From positions 1 through 38,301 of the forward strand of contig JAIFLQ010000036.1 in assembly GCA_020048975.1 (NCBI GenBank): DNA of 38,301 nucleotides. The letters run 5' to 3'. This document shows, piece by piece, positions 26,376 to 35,716 of this stretch. How positions within the stretch are numbered: the stretch's first letter is position 1; each line of letters begins with the position of its first letter. Below the pieces are notes generated by a model. The model ran no database searches and was not told the origin of the DNA. It saw only the letters and a list, made by a program, of their open reading frames with translations. Source of the stretch: Rickettsia sp. (GTDB lineage Bacteria > Pseudomonadota > Alphaproteobacteria > Rickettsiales > Rickettsiaceae). Both the position numbers and the translations under genes were made by a program.

Positions 26376-26550
26376 AATGATTCTCTTTAAGTTTAGTTAA
26401 TAGGAGTATTACAAGATGATCTTTTTTTGAACATTCAACACTCCATTAATAATGAGTGCTATGATAACTAGTTAACATAGTTAAATCTAGATAAAATGTA
26501 TATAAGCTGACTTATTGAGGTTTTATATATCAAAAAATAGTTTTTATCAA

Positions 26551-27309
26551 TTATTTCTGTATTTTTTTCCAGATTCTCTTTTTGGCAATATAGAAAAACA
26601 CAGTAAAAAATACTAGGAATATCATAACTTTTAATCCCATCGACTTTCTGTGTTCCATTTCTGGTTCTGATGCCCATTGTAGAAAAACTACCACATCTTT
26701 AGCCATTTGCTCAACAGTAGCAGGCGTGCCATCAGAAAATGTTACTTGGCCTTCAGCCAAAGGTGCTGGCATTGCTATTTGACTACCTTCAAAATAAGGG
26801 TTGTAGTGTAGATTCGGCATTAACTTAACATCTTCTGGTGCTTCTTTGTAGCCAGATAGTAATGAATAAACATAATTTGCGCCGTCATTCCTTGCTTTGA
26901 TGATAAGCGATAAATCAACTGGATAAGCTCCGTTATTTGCAGCTCTTGCGGCTTCTTCGTTTGCGTATGGTGAGACAAATCTGTCTGATGGCAATGCCGG
27001 TCTATCAAACATTTCTCCTTCTGGGTTTGGACCATCCTTAACGGTATATTTTTGAGCAATTTGTTTTATTTCCGCTTCTGAAAAACCTATATCTTTTAAA
27101 TTTCTATAGTATAAATTATGATTACCATGACAAACTGAACATACTTCAAGATAAACTTGTGCTCCGCGTTGAGCGGCTTGTCTATCGAACGTTCCAAAAA
27201 CACCTTCAAAGGGCCAAACTAATTGTAATGGCTTTTTAGTATCAGTATTTGCAAGCGAAATAAAGCTGTTAAATATTATCAAGACAGCAATAATAATTTT
27301 TTTATACAT
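26551..27309 (-). CDS. petC: Cytochrome c1 of the bc1 complex
   Basis: Carries electrons from the Rieske centre to cytochrome c. Order: signal peptide (1-20), the haem site CSVCH (Cys57, Cys60, His61), the methionine ligand region with AMPAPL, and a C-terminal membrane anchor (about 226-244) followed by a basic tail. Length is 252, normal for alphaproteobacteria. It is intact although petB, just upstream in the same operon, is broken. The attached haem requires cytochrome c maturation, and ccmA-ccmB lie 3 kb away. Confidence 0.93.
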   Translation of the reverse strand: MYKKIIIAVLIIFNSFISLANTDTKKPLQLVWPFEGVFGTFDRQAAQRGAQVYLEVCSVCHGNHNLYYRNLKDIGFSEAEIKQIAQKYTVKDGPNPEGEMFDRPALPSDRFVSPYANEEAARAANNGAYPVDLSLIIKARNDGANYVYSLLSGYKEAPEDVKLMPNLHYNPYFEGSQIAMPAPLAEGQVTFSDGTPATVEQMAKDVVVFLQWASEPEMEHRKSMGLKVMIFLVFFTVFFYIAKKRIWKKIQK

Positions 27310-27354
27310 AAATCTGTTGTTTTTTAAAATCTTTATCTAAATAATACCATTTTC

Positions 27355-28477
27355 CTATTCTTCTTCAGCCATTGGTAATGGTAAGGGTTTTTCAACCTTA
27401 GCAATCATAGGTACTAAAACAAGAAAATGGAAAAAATAATAACTAGCTGCCACTCTACTAACTGTTAAATATGGTTCTTCTGCTGGTTTACCGCCAACAT
27501 AACCAAGGACGATGCAATCAACTACAAATGCCCAAAAAGCCCATTTGTAAAGTGGTCTATAAGTAGAGCTTCTAACAGGTGATCTGTCTAGCCATGGAAG
27601 TATGAATAAAATTAAAATACTACCAAACATTAACAACACTCCACCAAGTTTTGATGGCACAGCTCTTAATATTGCATAAAATGGCAAAAAATACCACTCA
27701 GGCACAATGTGAGACGGTGTAACTAGTGGATTAGCTGGTATATAGTTATCTGGGTTAGTAAGGATGAAAAGGAATCATATCTTTTTCCTTTAATTTCACC
27801 CCAGTTGGATTGTTAGATCCATGAGTATGAAGTGACCATACATGAAGCACTACCAAAGCAACAATAACAAATGGTAGAAGAAAATGCAGTGAATAGAATC
27901 GATTCAAAGTTGGGTTCGCAACAGAAAAACCTCCCCACAACCATGTAACGATGCTTTCGCCAACAAACGGAATGGCGGAAAATAAATTTGTGATAACAGT
28001 TGCTCCCCAGTAACTCATTTGTCCCCACGGCAGAACGTACCCCATGAAAGCTGTTGCCATCATAGTTAAGAAGATGATTAAACCTATTTGCCACAATAGT
28101 TCTCTCGGAGTTTTGTAAGAACCATAATATAAACCGCGGAATATGTGTAAATAAACTGCAACAAAAAACATTGAAGCACCAACAGCATGCATATATCTAA
28201 TAAGCCATCCATAATTAACATTACGCATTATTTTTTCTACGCTATCGAATGCATAATCAACATGAGGAGTATAGTGCATTGATAAAATCAAACCTGTTAT
28301 TATTTGAATAACAAGTGCAATTCCAGCAATTGAACCTAAATTCCACATGTAGCTTAAGTTTTTAGGAGTTTTATAAACACCAAAGTGAGCTATAAAGGAA
28401 AAAATAGGTAGTCTGTAATCTATCCAACCAATTATGCCAGTAAGTTTTTTTTGATCGTCAATGTTGTCTTTCTTCAT
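27355..28477 (-). pseudogene. petB: Cytochrome b of the bc1 complex, disrupted by deletion and frameshift
   Basis: Cytochrome b is the membrane core of the bc1 complex. The first 240 codons are well conserved: helices A-D with all four haem ligand histidines ([35 protein letters not shown]) and the end [15 protein letters not shown]. Then a TAA stops the frame. In the next frame, at once, the sequence goes on as [20 protein letters not shown], the PEWYF motif and helices F-H to 27355. The usual 30 or so residues between HPY and PDNYIP, which are helix E, are missing. So roughly 85-100 bases, not a multiple of three, are gone near 27755. petA and petC on either side are intact. Either a recent gene loss or a sequence/assembly error; two separate working polypeptides are unlikely because helix E is lost. 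Confidence 0.88.
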
Positions 28478-28479
28478 AA

Positions 28480-29016
28480 TTATCCAATTTTAACTTTGGT
28501 GTCTGAAATAAATTCATAAGGAGGAATAGCAAGATTTAAGGGTGCAGGACCTTTTCTAATTCTACCTGATGTATCATAATGGGACCCATGGCAAGGACAA
28601 AACCAACCATGGTAATCACCCTTGTTTGGAAGAGGTACGCAACCAAGATGAGTGCAGATCCCAATGGTTATAAGCCATTTATCATGCCCCGGTTTAACGC
28701 GAGCTGCATCTTCCTGTGGGTCAACTAATGCTGACATAGGGGTTTCTAGTGCTTCCTTAATTTCTTCAGCTGTTCTGTTTCTAATAAAGACTGGTTTACC
28801 ACGCCATTTAACAGTCATTGTCTGACCAGGTTCTATCGATGAAATGTCAACCTCAATTGAGGAAAGTGCCAATACATCCGCCGATGGATTCAAGGAGTCA
28901 ATAAGAGGCCATGCACTACAAGCAGCCCCAACTACTGCTACACTGCTTGCAGTTAGAGTAACGAAATCTCTTCTTGTAGTTTTATTTGGATTTTCTGAGA
29001 AAGTATCATCTGACAT
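28480..29016 (-). CDS. petA: Rieske iron-sulfur protein of the bc1 complex
   Basis: Takes electrons from ubiquinol at the bc1 complex. The twin-arginine-like signal [13 protein letters not shown] is near the N-terminus, followed by the membrane anchor. The 2Fe-2S ligands are in CTHLGC and CPCHGSHYD, and the [12 protein letters not shown] end is standard. The track starts at a TTG (29064); I take the ATG at 29016 because ggaga precedes it, the product begins MSDDTF like relatives, and the TTG lies inside or before the predicted transcription start. Two bases separate its stop from petB. Confidence 0.94.
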   Translation of the reverse strand: MSDDTFSENPNKTTRRDFVTLTASSVAVVGAACSAWPLIDSLNPSADVLALSSIEVDISSIEPGQTMTVKWRGKPVFIRNRTAEEIKEALETPMSALVDPQEDAARVKPGHDKWLITIGICTHLGCVPLPNKGDYHGWFCPCHGSHYDTSGRIRKGPAPLNLAIPPYEFISDTKVKIG

Positions 29017-29055
29017 AGTTTTTTTGTCTCCAATCGTTATTAATAATTCCCTGAT

Positions 29056-29083
29056 ATTATACAAATATAAGTCCTTATGGCAA
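29056..29083 (-). promoter_or_regulatory. Promoter of petA-petB-petC
   Basis: On the minus strand: TTGCCA, 16 bases, TATAAT. Five of six bases match at -35, all six at -10. Transcription would start about 33 bases before the petA ATG. It lies in the short gap after the upstream membrane-protein gene, so petABC can be expressed on its own. Confidence 0.6.
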
Positions 29084-29102
29084 CAAATTAAACAAAATTT
29101 TG

Positions 29103-29489
29103 TTAATTATCGGGGGTGTAAGGATCTTTTGGTGTAAAAGAATTTGTAGGGTCAATAAATTTTTTCATGCCTTCATGTAAAGTAGCTTCTTCGGAGCTTG
29201 GTGTATAAGCTGGTGGGTCCTGTAAACAGTCCCAAAAATTCCCAAAATGAGCAATTTTGGGAATGCAATATTGAGCAACTGATTTTGTTTGGGTGAATGC
29301 ATCAAACACCACTTGTTCAGCAGCTTGTAATATTCCTGCATCACTTAGACCCTTAAATACCCAGTATACAACAACAAGTGCTGTAACAAAGATAGTAATA
29401 AACCACTTGCTTAAAATACCATAGACAAAAAGAGTCATTGGGCTTTTTGCAAGAAACTTAAATTTTCCTAAAAATGATTCAAACATCAT
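29103..29489 (-). CDS. Small membrane protein of unknown function
   Basis: A 128-residue protein starting with either of two adjacent ATGs. It has one transmembrane helix (about 30-48, [20 protein letters not shown]), then an amphipathic segment, two cysteines (QYC and WDC) spaced about 13 residues apart, and a proline-rich, charged tail ending in KDPYTPDN. I do not recognise the family; position between ccmB and petA suggests a link to respiration or cytochrome assembly, but this is context only. A perfect palindrome lies just upstream and a terminator-like hairpin lies within the gene. Confidence 0.7.
   Translation of the reverse strand: MMFESFLGKFKFLAKSPMTLFVYGILSKWFITIFVTALVVVYWVFKGLSDAGILQAAEQVVFDAFTQTKSVAQYCIPKIAHFGNFWDCLQDPPAYTPSSEEATLHEGMKKFIDPTNSFTPKDPYTPDN
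29234..29263 (-). terminator. Intrinsic-terminator-like hairpin inside a coding gene
   Basis: On the minus strand ttcccaaaat, a five-base loop, the perfect complement attttgggaa, then ttttt. The 10-bp stem contains a GGG/CCC core and is followed at once by the T-run, the full layout of an intrinsic terminator. It is within the 128-residue membrane-protein gene, about 150 bases before the petA promoter, and so could stop part of the upstream transcription. Confidence 0.45.
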
Positions 29490-29507
29490 CTATCTCATTA
29501 TGGTTAT

Positions 29508-29525
29508 ACCTTAAATCTTTAAGGT
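29508..29525. promoter_or_regulatory. Palindrome upstream of the small membrane-protein gene
   Basis: accttaaa, two bases, tttaaggt: perfect 8-bp arms ending 19 bases before the ATG at 29489. The position suits an operator or an mRNA leader hairpin. No known site is matched. Confidence 0.35.
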
Positions 29526-29610
29526 TAATAATTAATTGATTCTTTTTAAGTTTAAACTGAATTCTTAGTGTAAGAAAAGATATTTTCTACAATTGCTAAA
29601 TATTATATGT

Positions 29611-30252
29611 TTATATGTTGTAAATATTTTCAATTAGGTAGCTTGATAAATAAATAGATGTTGGAATAATTATGCAGTTTACTCCTATTAAAATAAAGGT
29701 AATAGAATAGCTAGTGCCATTACTTTCTATAATCATACCGGAAAGTATAATACTTGGAATTATTAATGGCATAAGTAAACTTGAAAGAAAATTAGTGTTG
29801 GACCGGAAATAACATTGTACCGATGATATCAGAATTATTACTCCGCAGCTTGTTGACAATAGAAGTAGTCCAGAAGTAAGTAACAGACTTAAGCGAGTTA
29901 TGCCCATATCGAACAACAAATACGAGATTGGTAGATTAGCAATGAAAGCTATACTTCCACAAATAAATAAATTAATATATTTCGCTAATGTTATTTGAAT
30001 AGGGTTAAATGATGCTAGTAACAACTCTAATGAACCGTCTTCTATTTCTGACCTTAGAAAATTTGTGCTAATGCCAATTAATGCAAGAGGTATAGAAATT
30101 AGTGAAAAAATCACGCCGAAATTGGCAATTTTATCATGAGTGCTTATTATTGTTATACTTCCACTGCAAAAAACAAAAAATATGAAAAAATATTTGGTTA
30201 AATGTTGGATTTTGTTTTGGAGTAATAATTCATGTTTTAAGAGGTTTATCAT
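29611..30252 (-). CDS. ccmB: Haem exporter permease CcmB
   Basis: CcmB is the membrane part of the CcmABCD system for cytochrome c maturation. The 213-residue product starts with a short LLKHELLLQNK stretch and has about six hydrophobic helices. The FLRSEIEDGSLELLLAS motif after the second helix, and the long helix with a late LLMPLIIPSIIL segment, are family marks. The start overlaps the ccmA stop by four bases, so the two are coupled. CcmC and the rest are not in this window. Confidence 0.85.
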   Translation of the reverse strand: MINLLKHELLLQNKIQHLTKYFFIFFVFCSGSITIISTHDKIANFGVIFSLISIPLALIGISTNFLRSEIEDGSLELLLASFNPIQITLAKYINLFICGSIAFIANLPISYLLFDMGITRLSLLLTSGLLLLSTSCGVIILISSVQCYFRSNTNFLSSLLMPLIIPSIILSGMIIESNGTSYSITFILIGVNCIIIPTSIYLSSYLIENIYNI

Positions 30253-30854
30253 TGATAATCTCCTATATTTATTATCAAAGCTGATTTAATTGAAGGTTCG
30301 TTATGGGAAGTTGCTATTATTATTCCGCCACTATCTGCTTTTGAAATGATTAATCTATTTAGCAACTCTTTGCCTTCTGAATCAAGGTTATTTTCAACCT
30401 CGTCTAATAACCAAAGTCGTGAAGAGCATGCAAGAAGGCGGGTAAGAGCAACTTTTTGTCTTTGACCAGCAGACAGTTCGTAGCACTTTGTGTTGGTAAT
30501 TTTTTCAAGCTTAAAATAAAAGATTGATGCAGAAACTGATTCATAAGAATTATATATTTTGGCCCAAAACTCTATGTTTTCAATTACACTTAATTCTGGT
30601 TTAATACCAGTTTTATGACCAATATATGTGCAATAAGGTTTTGCAATATGTTCTATAGGTGTATTATTTTTACCAAAAGTAATATTACCTAGCGATAAAT
30701 GTTGTATACCAGCTATGCTACGAAGTAATGATGTTTTTCCTGAGCCGTTTTCTCCTTTTAAATAAACTATTGCACTAGGTAAAAAGGTAACAGAAAAATT
30801 TGTTATTAAGTTAAGATTATTGGTATTTATACAAACAGAATTTAAAGATAGCAT
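30249..30854 (-). CDS. ccmA: Haem exporter ATP-binding protein CcmA
   Basis: The ATPase of the cytochrome c maturation ABC transporter. Visible are Walker A (GENGSGKTSLLRSIAG), the signature LSAGQRQKVALTRLLA, and Walker B followed by LDEVENNLDSEG, where the usual Pro after LDE is replaced by Val. The 201-residue length is typical of CcmA, which is shorter than most ABC ATPases. Divergent from acnA, with 146 bases between the two starts. Confidence 0.88.
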   Translation of the reverse strand: MLSLNSVCINTNNLNLITNFSVTFLPSAIVYLKGENGSGKTSLLRSIAGIQHLSLGNITFGKNNTPIEHIAKPYCTYIGHKTGIKPELSVIENIEFWAKIYNSYESVSASIFYFKLEKITNTKCYELSAGQRQKVALTRLLACSSRLWLLDEVENNLDSEGKELLNRLIISKADSGGIIIATSHNEPSIKSALIINIGDYQ

Positions 30855-31000
30855 TTTAAGAAACTACTGATAATAAATTTATTGTAATTAGTGACATTAA
30901 ATAACTTGTACTTAATATATAGTTTTATTACCATATATATTATCTTGATGCCAAGCAAATAATATACAAACTTGTTGTGTAATATAAATAGGAGTGTTTT

Positions 31001-33667
31001 ATGTCTAAAGACAAGAATCAGCAATATAGAAAATCAGTAGAGTTTAATAAAAAAAATTATTGGATTTTTGATATAAAACAGGCTGCAAAAGATCTTAATT
31101 TTGATATTGAAAAATTACCTTTTTCTCTTAGAGTGCTTTTTGAAAATTCTTTAAGAAACGGTGCAAGTACAGAAGATCTTCTTGCTTTTAAAAAATGGCT
31201 AGATAAAAAGACTTCATCATCGGAAATTGATTTTTATCCTGCTAGAGTTTTAATGCAAGATTTTACTGGTGTTCCAGCTATAGTAGATCTTGCATCTATG
31301 AGAGATGCAATAAAATTCCTTGGCTCTACTCCTCATAAGATTAATCCATTAATTCCAGTAGATTTAGTTATTGACCATTCTGTCCAAGTTGATTCTTATG
31401 GATCTGGAACTTCTTTTGCTGAAAATGTGGCAAAAGAAGTGGAGAGAAATTTGGAAAGATATACTTTTTTAAAGTGGGGGCAAAAAAGCTTTAGTAATTT
31501 TAGGGTTGTGCCACTGGGAACTGGTATTTGTCATCAGGTGAATTTAGAATATTTAGCTCAAACTATCTGGATGAGTAGTGATAAAAATGGAGATTTGTTG
31601 TATCCAGATACACTAGTTGGTACTGATAGTCATACTACTATGATCAATGCTTTGTCTGTTCTTGGTTGGGGGGTAGGGGGTATTGAAGCTGAGGCTGCGA
31701 TGCTCGGTCAACCATTGCCAATGATACTACCTGAAGTCGTGGGCTTTAAGATCACGGGTGTTTTAAAAGAGCGTATCACCGCTACAGATCTTGTTCTAAC
31801 AGTTACAGAGATGCTAAGAAAAAAAGGAGTGGTTGGCAAGTTTGTTGAATTTTTTGGCTCTGGCCTTGATAGTCTATCTTTGGCTGATAGAGCTACAGTC
31901 TCTAATATGGCGCCAGAATATGGAGCAACTTGTGGCTTTTTTCCAATAGATGATGAAACAATTCGTTACTTGGAATTTAGTGGTAGAGATTCTCATAGAG
32001 TTAAAATAGTTAAGGAATATGCAAAAGATCAGGGGTTTTGGAGAAATTCTAATGATCCAGTATATACCGAAGTGCTTGAATTAGATTTATCAAAACTTGA
32101 ACCTTCTCTTGCTGGACCAAAAAGGCCGCAAGACAGGGTGGCTTTAGGTAAAATGAAGGCTAATTTCAAAGAAAACTTGCCAGCTCTTGCGGGTGAGGGT
32201 GCTTCTATTGATAATAAATTTAATGTTGGTTCTCATTATACACTAGGGCATGGTAGTGTTGTAATTGCTGCTATTACGAGCTGTACAAACACTTCTAACC
32301 CCTCTGTTATGGTTGCTGCTGGGTTAGTTGCGCAAAAGGCTTTTAAATTAGGTTTAAAATCACAGCCTTGGGTTAAGACGTCACTTGCGCCTGGCTCTCA
32401 GGTAGTTACTGAATATTTACAAGAAAGTGGATTAGATAAGTATTTAGATTCTATGGGATTTAATCTTGTGGGTTATGGGTGTACTACTTGTATAGGTAAT
32501 TCTGGTCCACTAAAGCCAGAAATTGAGAAAGTAATCACGGACAACCACCTTACTGTTGCGTCAGTCTTATCTGGAAACAGAAATTTTGAGGGTAGAATAC
32601 ATCCTCTTGTGCGAGCTAATTACCTTGCGTCACCTCCACTTGTTGTGGCATACGCTATTGCAGGAACAGTAAATATTGATCTAGATAAAGATTCACTGGG
32701 TAATGATAAAAATGGTAATCCAGTATATTTGAAAGATATTTGGCCAAGTAATTCAGAGATTAAATCGTGTATTGATTCTTGTATAACGCCATCTATGTTT
32801 AAGAGCAAATATAAAGATGTATTTTCAGGTGATAAGAATTGGCAAAATATTCTTGTGAAGGAAAGTGATACATATAATTGGAGTGCCAGCAGTACCTATA
32901 TTAAGAATCCACCATATTTCGAAAATATTAACAAACCAGTGAAACAGTTGAATGACATTAATAATGCCAAGATACTTGCTTTGTTTGGTGATTCGATTAC
33001 TACAGATCACATTTCTCCTGCTGGTTCAATAAGTAAAACTAGTCCTGCGGCAAAATTTCTTATGGATAAAGGAGTTTCTCCAGCTGGTTTTAATTCCTAT
33101 GGAGCGAGAAGAGGTAATCATGAAATTATGATGAGGGGAACTTTTGCTAACATTCGTATTAAGAATCATTTATGTAATGGAGTAGAGGGAGGGGTTACTA
33201 TTAACCATCTCAATGGACAGCAAATGAGTATTTATGATGCAGCTATGGAGTATAAAAATGAATCAATTCCTTTGGTAATTTTTGCTGGTAAAGAGTATGG
33301 CACTGGCTCGTCTAGAGATTGGGCAGCAAAGGGAACAAGTTTACTTGGTGTTAAAGCTGTGATAGCTGAAAGTTTTGAAAGAATTCATCGATCAAATTTG
33401 GTGGGAATGGGAGTTTTGCCAATTTCATTCAAAGATGGCAAAAAATGGATGGATTTAAACTTGAATGGTGATGAAGAAATTAGTATTCTAGGGATGGGTA
33501 ATAATATTAAACCTTATCAACCCTTGAAGTGCTTGATAAAACGTAGTAATGCTAAGAATGAGATTGTAGATGTTGTTATGCAGGTATACACTGATAATGA
33601 AATAGAGTATATAAAGCACGGTAGCATTCTTGGCGCGGTGTTAAAGAATTTGGCGAGTGGTGAGTAG
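31001..33667 (+). CDS. acnA: Aconitate hydratase A
   Basis: Interconverts citrate and isocitrate in the TCA cycle with a 4Fe-4S cluster. The 888-residue product is full length. Markers: FSLRVLFENSLRNG, the cluster cysteines in SCTNTSNPSVM and YGCTTCIGNSGPL, GDSITTDHISPAGSI, and the swivelling-domain motif KEYGTGSSRDWAAKGTSLLG. It belongs to the AcnA/IRP1 branch, as is usual in alphaproteobacteria. A Shine-Dalgarno (aggag) sits before the ATG. Confidence 0.97.
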   Translation: MSKDKNQQYRKSVEFNKKNYWIFDIKQAAKDLNFDIEKLPFSLRVLFENSLRNGASTEDLLAFKKWLDKKTSSSEIDFYPARVLMQDFTGVPAIVDLASMRDAIKFLGSTPHKINPLIPVDLVIDHSVQVDSYGSGTSFAENVAKEVERNLERYTFLKWGQKSFSNFRVVPLGTGICHQVNLEYLAQTIWMSSDKNGDLLYPDTLVGTDSHTTMINALSVLGWGVGGIEAEAAMLGQPLPMILPEVVGFKITGVLKERITATDLVLTVTEMLRKKGVVGKFVEFFGSGLDSLSLADRATVSNMAPEYGATCGFFPIDDETIRYLEFSGRDSHRVKIVKEYAKDQGFWRNSNDPVYTEVLELDLSKLEPSLAGPKRPQDRVALGKMKANFKENLPALAGEGASIDNKFNVGSHYTLGHGSVVIAAITSCTNTSNPSVMVAAGLVAQKAFKLGLKSQPWVKTSLAPGSQVVTEYLQESGLDKYLDSMGFNLVGYGCTTCIGNSGPLKPEIEKVITDNHLTVASVLSGNRNFEGRIHPLVRANYLASPPLVVAYAIAGTVNIDLDKDSLGNDKNGNPVYLKDIWPSNSEIKSCIDSCITPSMFKSKYKDVFSGDKNWQNILVKESDTYNWSASSTYIKNPPYFENINKPVKQLNDINNAKILALFGDSITTDHISPAGSISKTSPAAKFLMDKGVSPAGFNSYGARRGNHEIMMRGTFANIRIKNHLCNGVEGGVTINHLNGQQMSIYDAAMEYKNESIPLVIFAGKEYGTGSSRDWAAKGTSLLGVKAVIAESFERIHRSNLVGMGVLPISFKDGKKWMDLNLNGDEEISILGMGNNIKPYQPLKCLIKRSNAKNEIVDVVMQVYTDNEIEYIKHGSILGAVLKNLASGE

Positions 33668-33692
33668 TTAAAAGATTTGTATTAAAATATTG

Positions 33693-34049
33693 ATGAACGA
33701 ACAAATTAAGGAGTACTTAGAACCAGGAAAAAAGAATATAATTTTGATTTATGTTCTTTTTTTAGGCAGTCTGGTGTTTCCGATAGTGTGCTTTTTAGGT
33801 GGGGCTTTTGCTTATGCCAATAAATCAGATGCAAATGAAGTGTTGAGGAGTCATTATTTATTTGCGTATACAAACTTTTTTATTTGTGTAATAGCTTTCA
33901 TACTGTCATCAATGATAAATTTAATATTTATATTTCCATTACTCTACGTAATGGTATTGGTGTGGTTTGTTCTGAGAGGTATTGTTGCACTGCAGTTTTT
34001 ATTTCGTAATTTACCTCATCCAAATCCATTGACTTTTTGGATTAAATGA
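33693..34049 (+). CDS. DUF4870-like small membrane protein
   Basis: A 118-residue inner-membrane protein with three hydrophobic helices (about 17-40, 55-73, 76-98). The pattern LEPGKKNIILIYVLF, then LRSHYLFAYTNFFI, then WFVLRGIVALQFL, matches the DUF4870 family, in which the R-S-H-Y motif after the first helix is characteristic. I take the ATG at 33693 instead of the track's TTG one codon earlier. Function of the family is unknown. Located between acnA and fliF, 25 bases after the acnA stop. Confidence 0.75.
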   Translation: MNEQIKEYLEPGKKNIILIYVLFLGSLVFPIVCFLGGAFAYANKSDANEVLRSHYLFAYTNFFICVIAFILSSMINLIFIFPLLYVMVLVWFVLRGIVALQFLFRNLPHPNPLTFWIK

Positions 34050-34073
34050 GTATTAATGGTGTTTAATTTTTGA

Positions 34074-34079
34074 TATAAT
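34074..34079 (+). promoter_or_regulatory. Possible -10 element of the fliF operon
   Basis: TATAAT 14 bases before the fliF ATG, with no Shine-Dalgarno between. Transcription from it would leave a leader of less than ten bases. No -35 hexamer is evident. Confidence 0.3.
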
Positions 34080-34093
34080 TATTATTTTTAAAG

Positions 34094-35716
34094 ATGTTTC
34101 AAAACATAGTTCAATTTTTTAAAGACATGAGTCCGCAGAAGCTTATTGGTAGTAGCTTAGCGATTTTTGCTTTCCTTGTGATATTTGGAGTGTATGTAGC
34201 CAAAATAGGAGCTACTGAATTCGCTGTGTTATATTCAGATCTTGAAATGCAGGACAGTGCTAAAATAGTCCAAGAGCTTGAGCGCCGCAATTTGCCTTAC
34301 CAAGCCATTCATGACGGTTCTGTAATTAAGGTTCATAAATCAGAAGTAGTTAATATAAGACTTGCTCTTGCTCAAGAAGGTTTGCCGAATGCAGGATCTA
34401 TTGTTGGATATGAAATTTTTGACAAAGAAGATAGTATCGGAGCAACGAATTTTTCACAAAATATAAAATTAATAAGAGCTCTTGAAGGTGAGCTTAGCAG
34501 AACTATAACAGCTTTTGAACAAGTGGAAAAAGCTCGTGTTCACTTAGTTATGCCGCAGAGGGAGATTTTTTCCAAAGAAAAAATGGAGCCAAGAGCTTCT
34601 GTAGTATTGAAATTTAAAGGATCAAAAAGATTAGGGAAGTCTGAAATAGATGCAATAAGTCATCTTGTAGTTACTTCTGTACCTGGCCTTGAGATGAAAG
34701 GAGTAACGATTGTTGATACAAAAGGTGTAGCTCTTAAAATTGGCTCTTCTGAAGAATCTTCTGATTTTGGAGGGGGAAAAAATGAAGAAGTACGTGTTGC
34801 TTCTGAAGAAAGATTAAGGCAGATAATTGAAAATTTGCTTGAAAGCACTTTAGGGGCGGGAAAAGTAAGGGCGCGTGTTGCTCTTGAGATGAATTTTGAC
34901 AGAATAGTAACTAATTCAGAGCTATATGACCCCGATAGTTCTGTTGCTAGATCTGTTCATTCAATTGATAAAAAGGAGCAAACGCCAGTTGCTAGCGCTG
35001 ATGAATCTGATGTGTCAGTGGCTAATAATATTCCTGGTGGGGCAAATGGTGAGGATCCTAGGTCAAAATTTGCGCTTATAGAAGAAAGTGATCAAATAAC
35101 TAATTATGAAATTTCAAAAACGGTAAAAAATCATATTTCTGAATCTGGATTAATAAAAAAAATGTCGATTGGTATTTTAGTTGATGGTCAATATACAAAA
35201 AACCTAGATACAAAAGAAATGGATTACACACCGAGATCCAAAGAGGATTTAGATAAAATTGCTAATTTAGTAAAAGTTGCTGTTGGTTTTGATGATGACA
35301 GGAGTGATAAATTAGAAGTGATTAATATGAAATTTTCTTCAGAGCTTGATTCTGAAGACGATGATAATGGGTGGTTAAGGGAAAATCTATCAAGTGTATT
35401 CCAGACGTTGGTATTTGCTATTGTTGTGTTGCTTGTTTTAATAACGGTGATAAGACCTATAGCGCTTAAGGCGTTTGAAGTGAGAAAAATTGGTGAAAGG
35501 AATCAATTGGGAGTGGGGGGAGAAGGGTTTAATAATATAAATTCACCTCTTGATGAAAATGGAGTTTTTGATCCTGATTTAGTATTCACTGAAAATGTTG
35601 CTGATTCTAAGAAAGTGGTTGCGGATATAATGCTTAATAAGGTTAGTAAAGTAGTGGATTCAAATCCACAAGATTTAGTAAACATACTAAGAAAATGGCT
35701 TAACGAGGGGAATTAA
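34094..35716 (+). CDS. fliF: Flagellar MS-ring protein FliF
   Basis: FliF builds the MS ring, the membrane base of the flagellum. The 540-residue product has a first transmembrane helix (about 14-36), a ring domain with FAVLYSDLEMQDSAKIVQEL and an EGELSRTITAFEQVEKARVH block, a long low-conservation loop, a second transmembrane helix (about 433-455) and a C-terminal FliG-binding tail ending in VNILRKWLNEG. Its TAA overlaps the fliG ATG by one base. Complete, with no sign of decay. Confidence 0.95.
   Translation: MFQNIVQFFKDMSPQKLIGSSLAIFAFLVIFGVYVAKIGATEFAVLYSDLEMQDSAKIVQELERRNLPYQAIHDGSVIKVHKSEVVNIRLALAQEGLPNAGSIVGYEIFDKEDSIGATNFSQNIKLIRALEGELSRTITAFEQVEKARVHLVMPQREIFSKEKMEPRASVVLKFKGSKRLGKSEIDAISHLVVTSVPGLEMKGVTIVDTKGVALKIGSSEESSDFGGGKNEEVRVASEERLRQIIENLLESTLGAGKVRARVALEMNFDRIVTNSELYDPDSSVARSVHSIDKKEQTPVASADESDVSVANNIPGGANGEDPRSKFALIEESDQITNYEISKTVKNHISESGLIKKMSIGILVDGQYTKNLDTKEMDYTPRSKEDLDKIANLVKVAVGFDDDRSDKLEVINMKFSSELDSEDDDNGWLRENLSSVFQTLVFAIVVLLVLITVIRPIALKAFEVRKIGERNQLGVGGEGFNNINSPLDENGVFDPDLVFTENVADSKKVVADIMLNKVSKVVDSNPQDLVNILRKWLNEGN

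Noticed and set aside
27355-28477. Split cytochrome b as a b6/subunit IV-like pair of working proteins
   Set aside because: The second part would lack helix E and has no start codon before PEWYF, so a deletion is the simpler reading.
30842-31024. 60-residue minus-strand ORF between ccmA and acnA
   Set aside because: AT-rich chance ORF overlapping both flanking gene starts.
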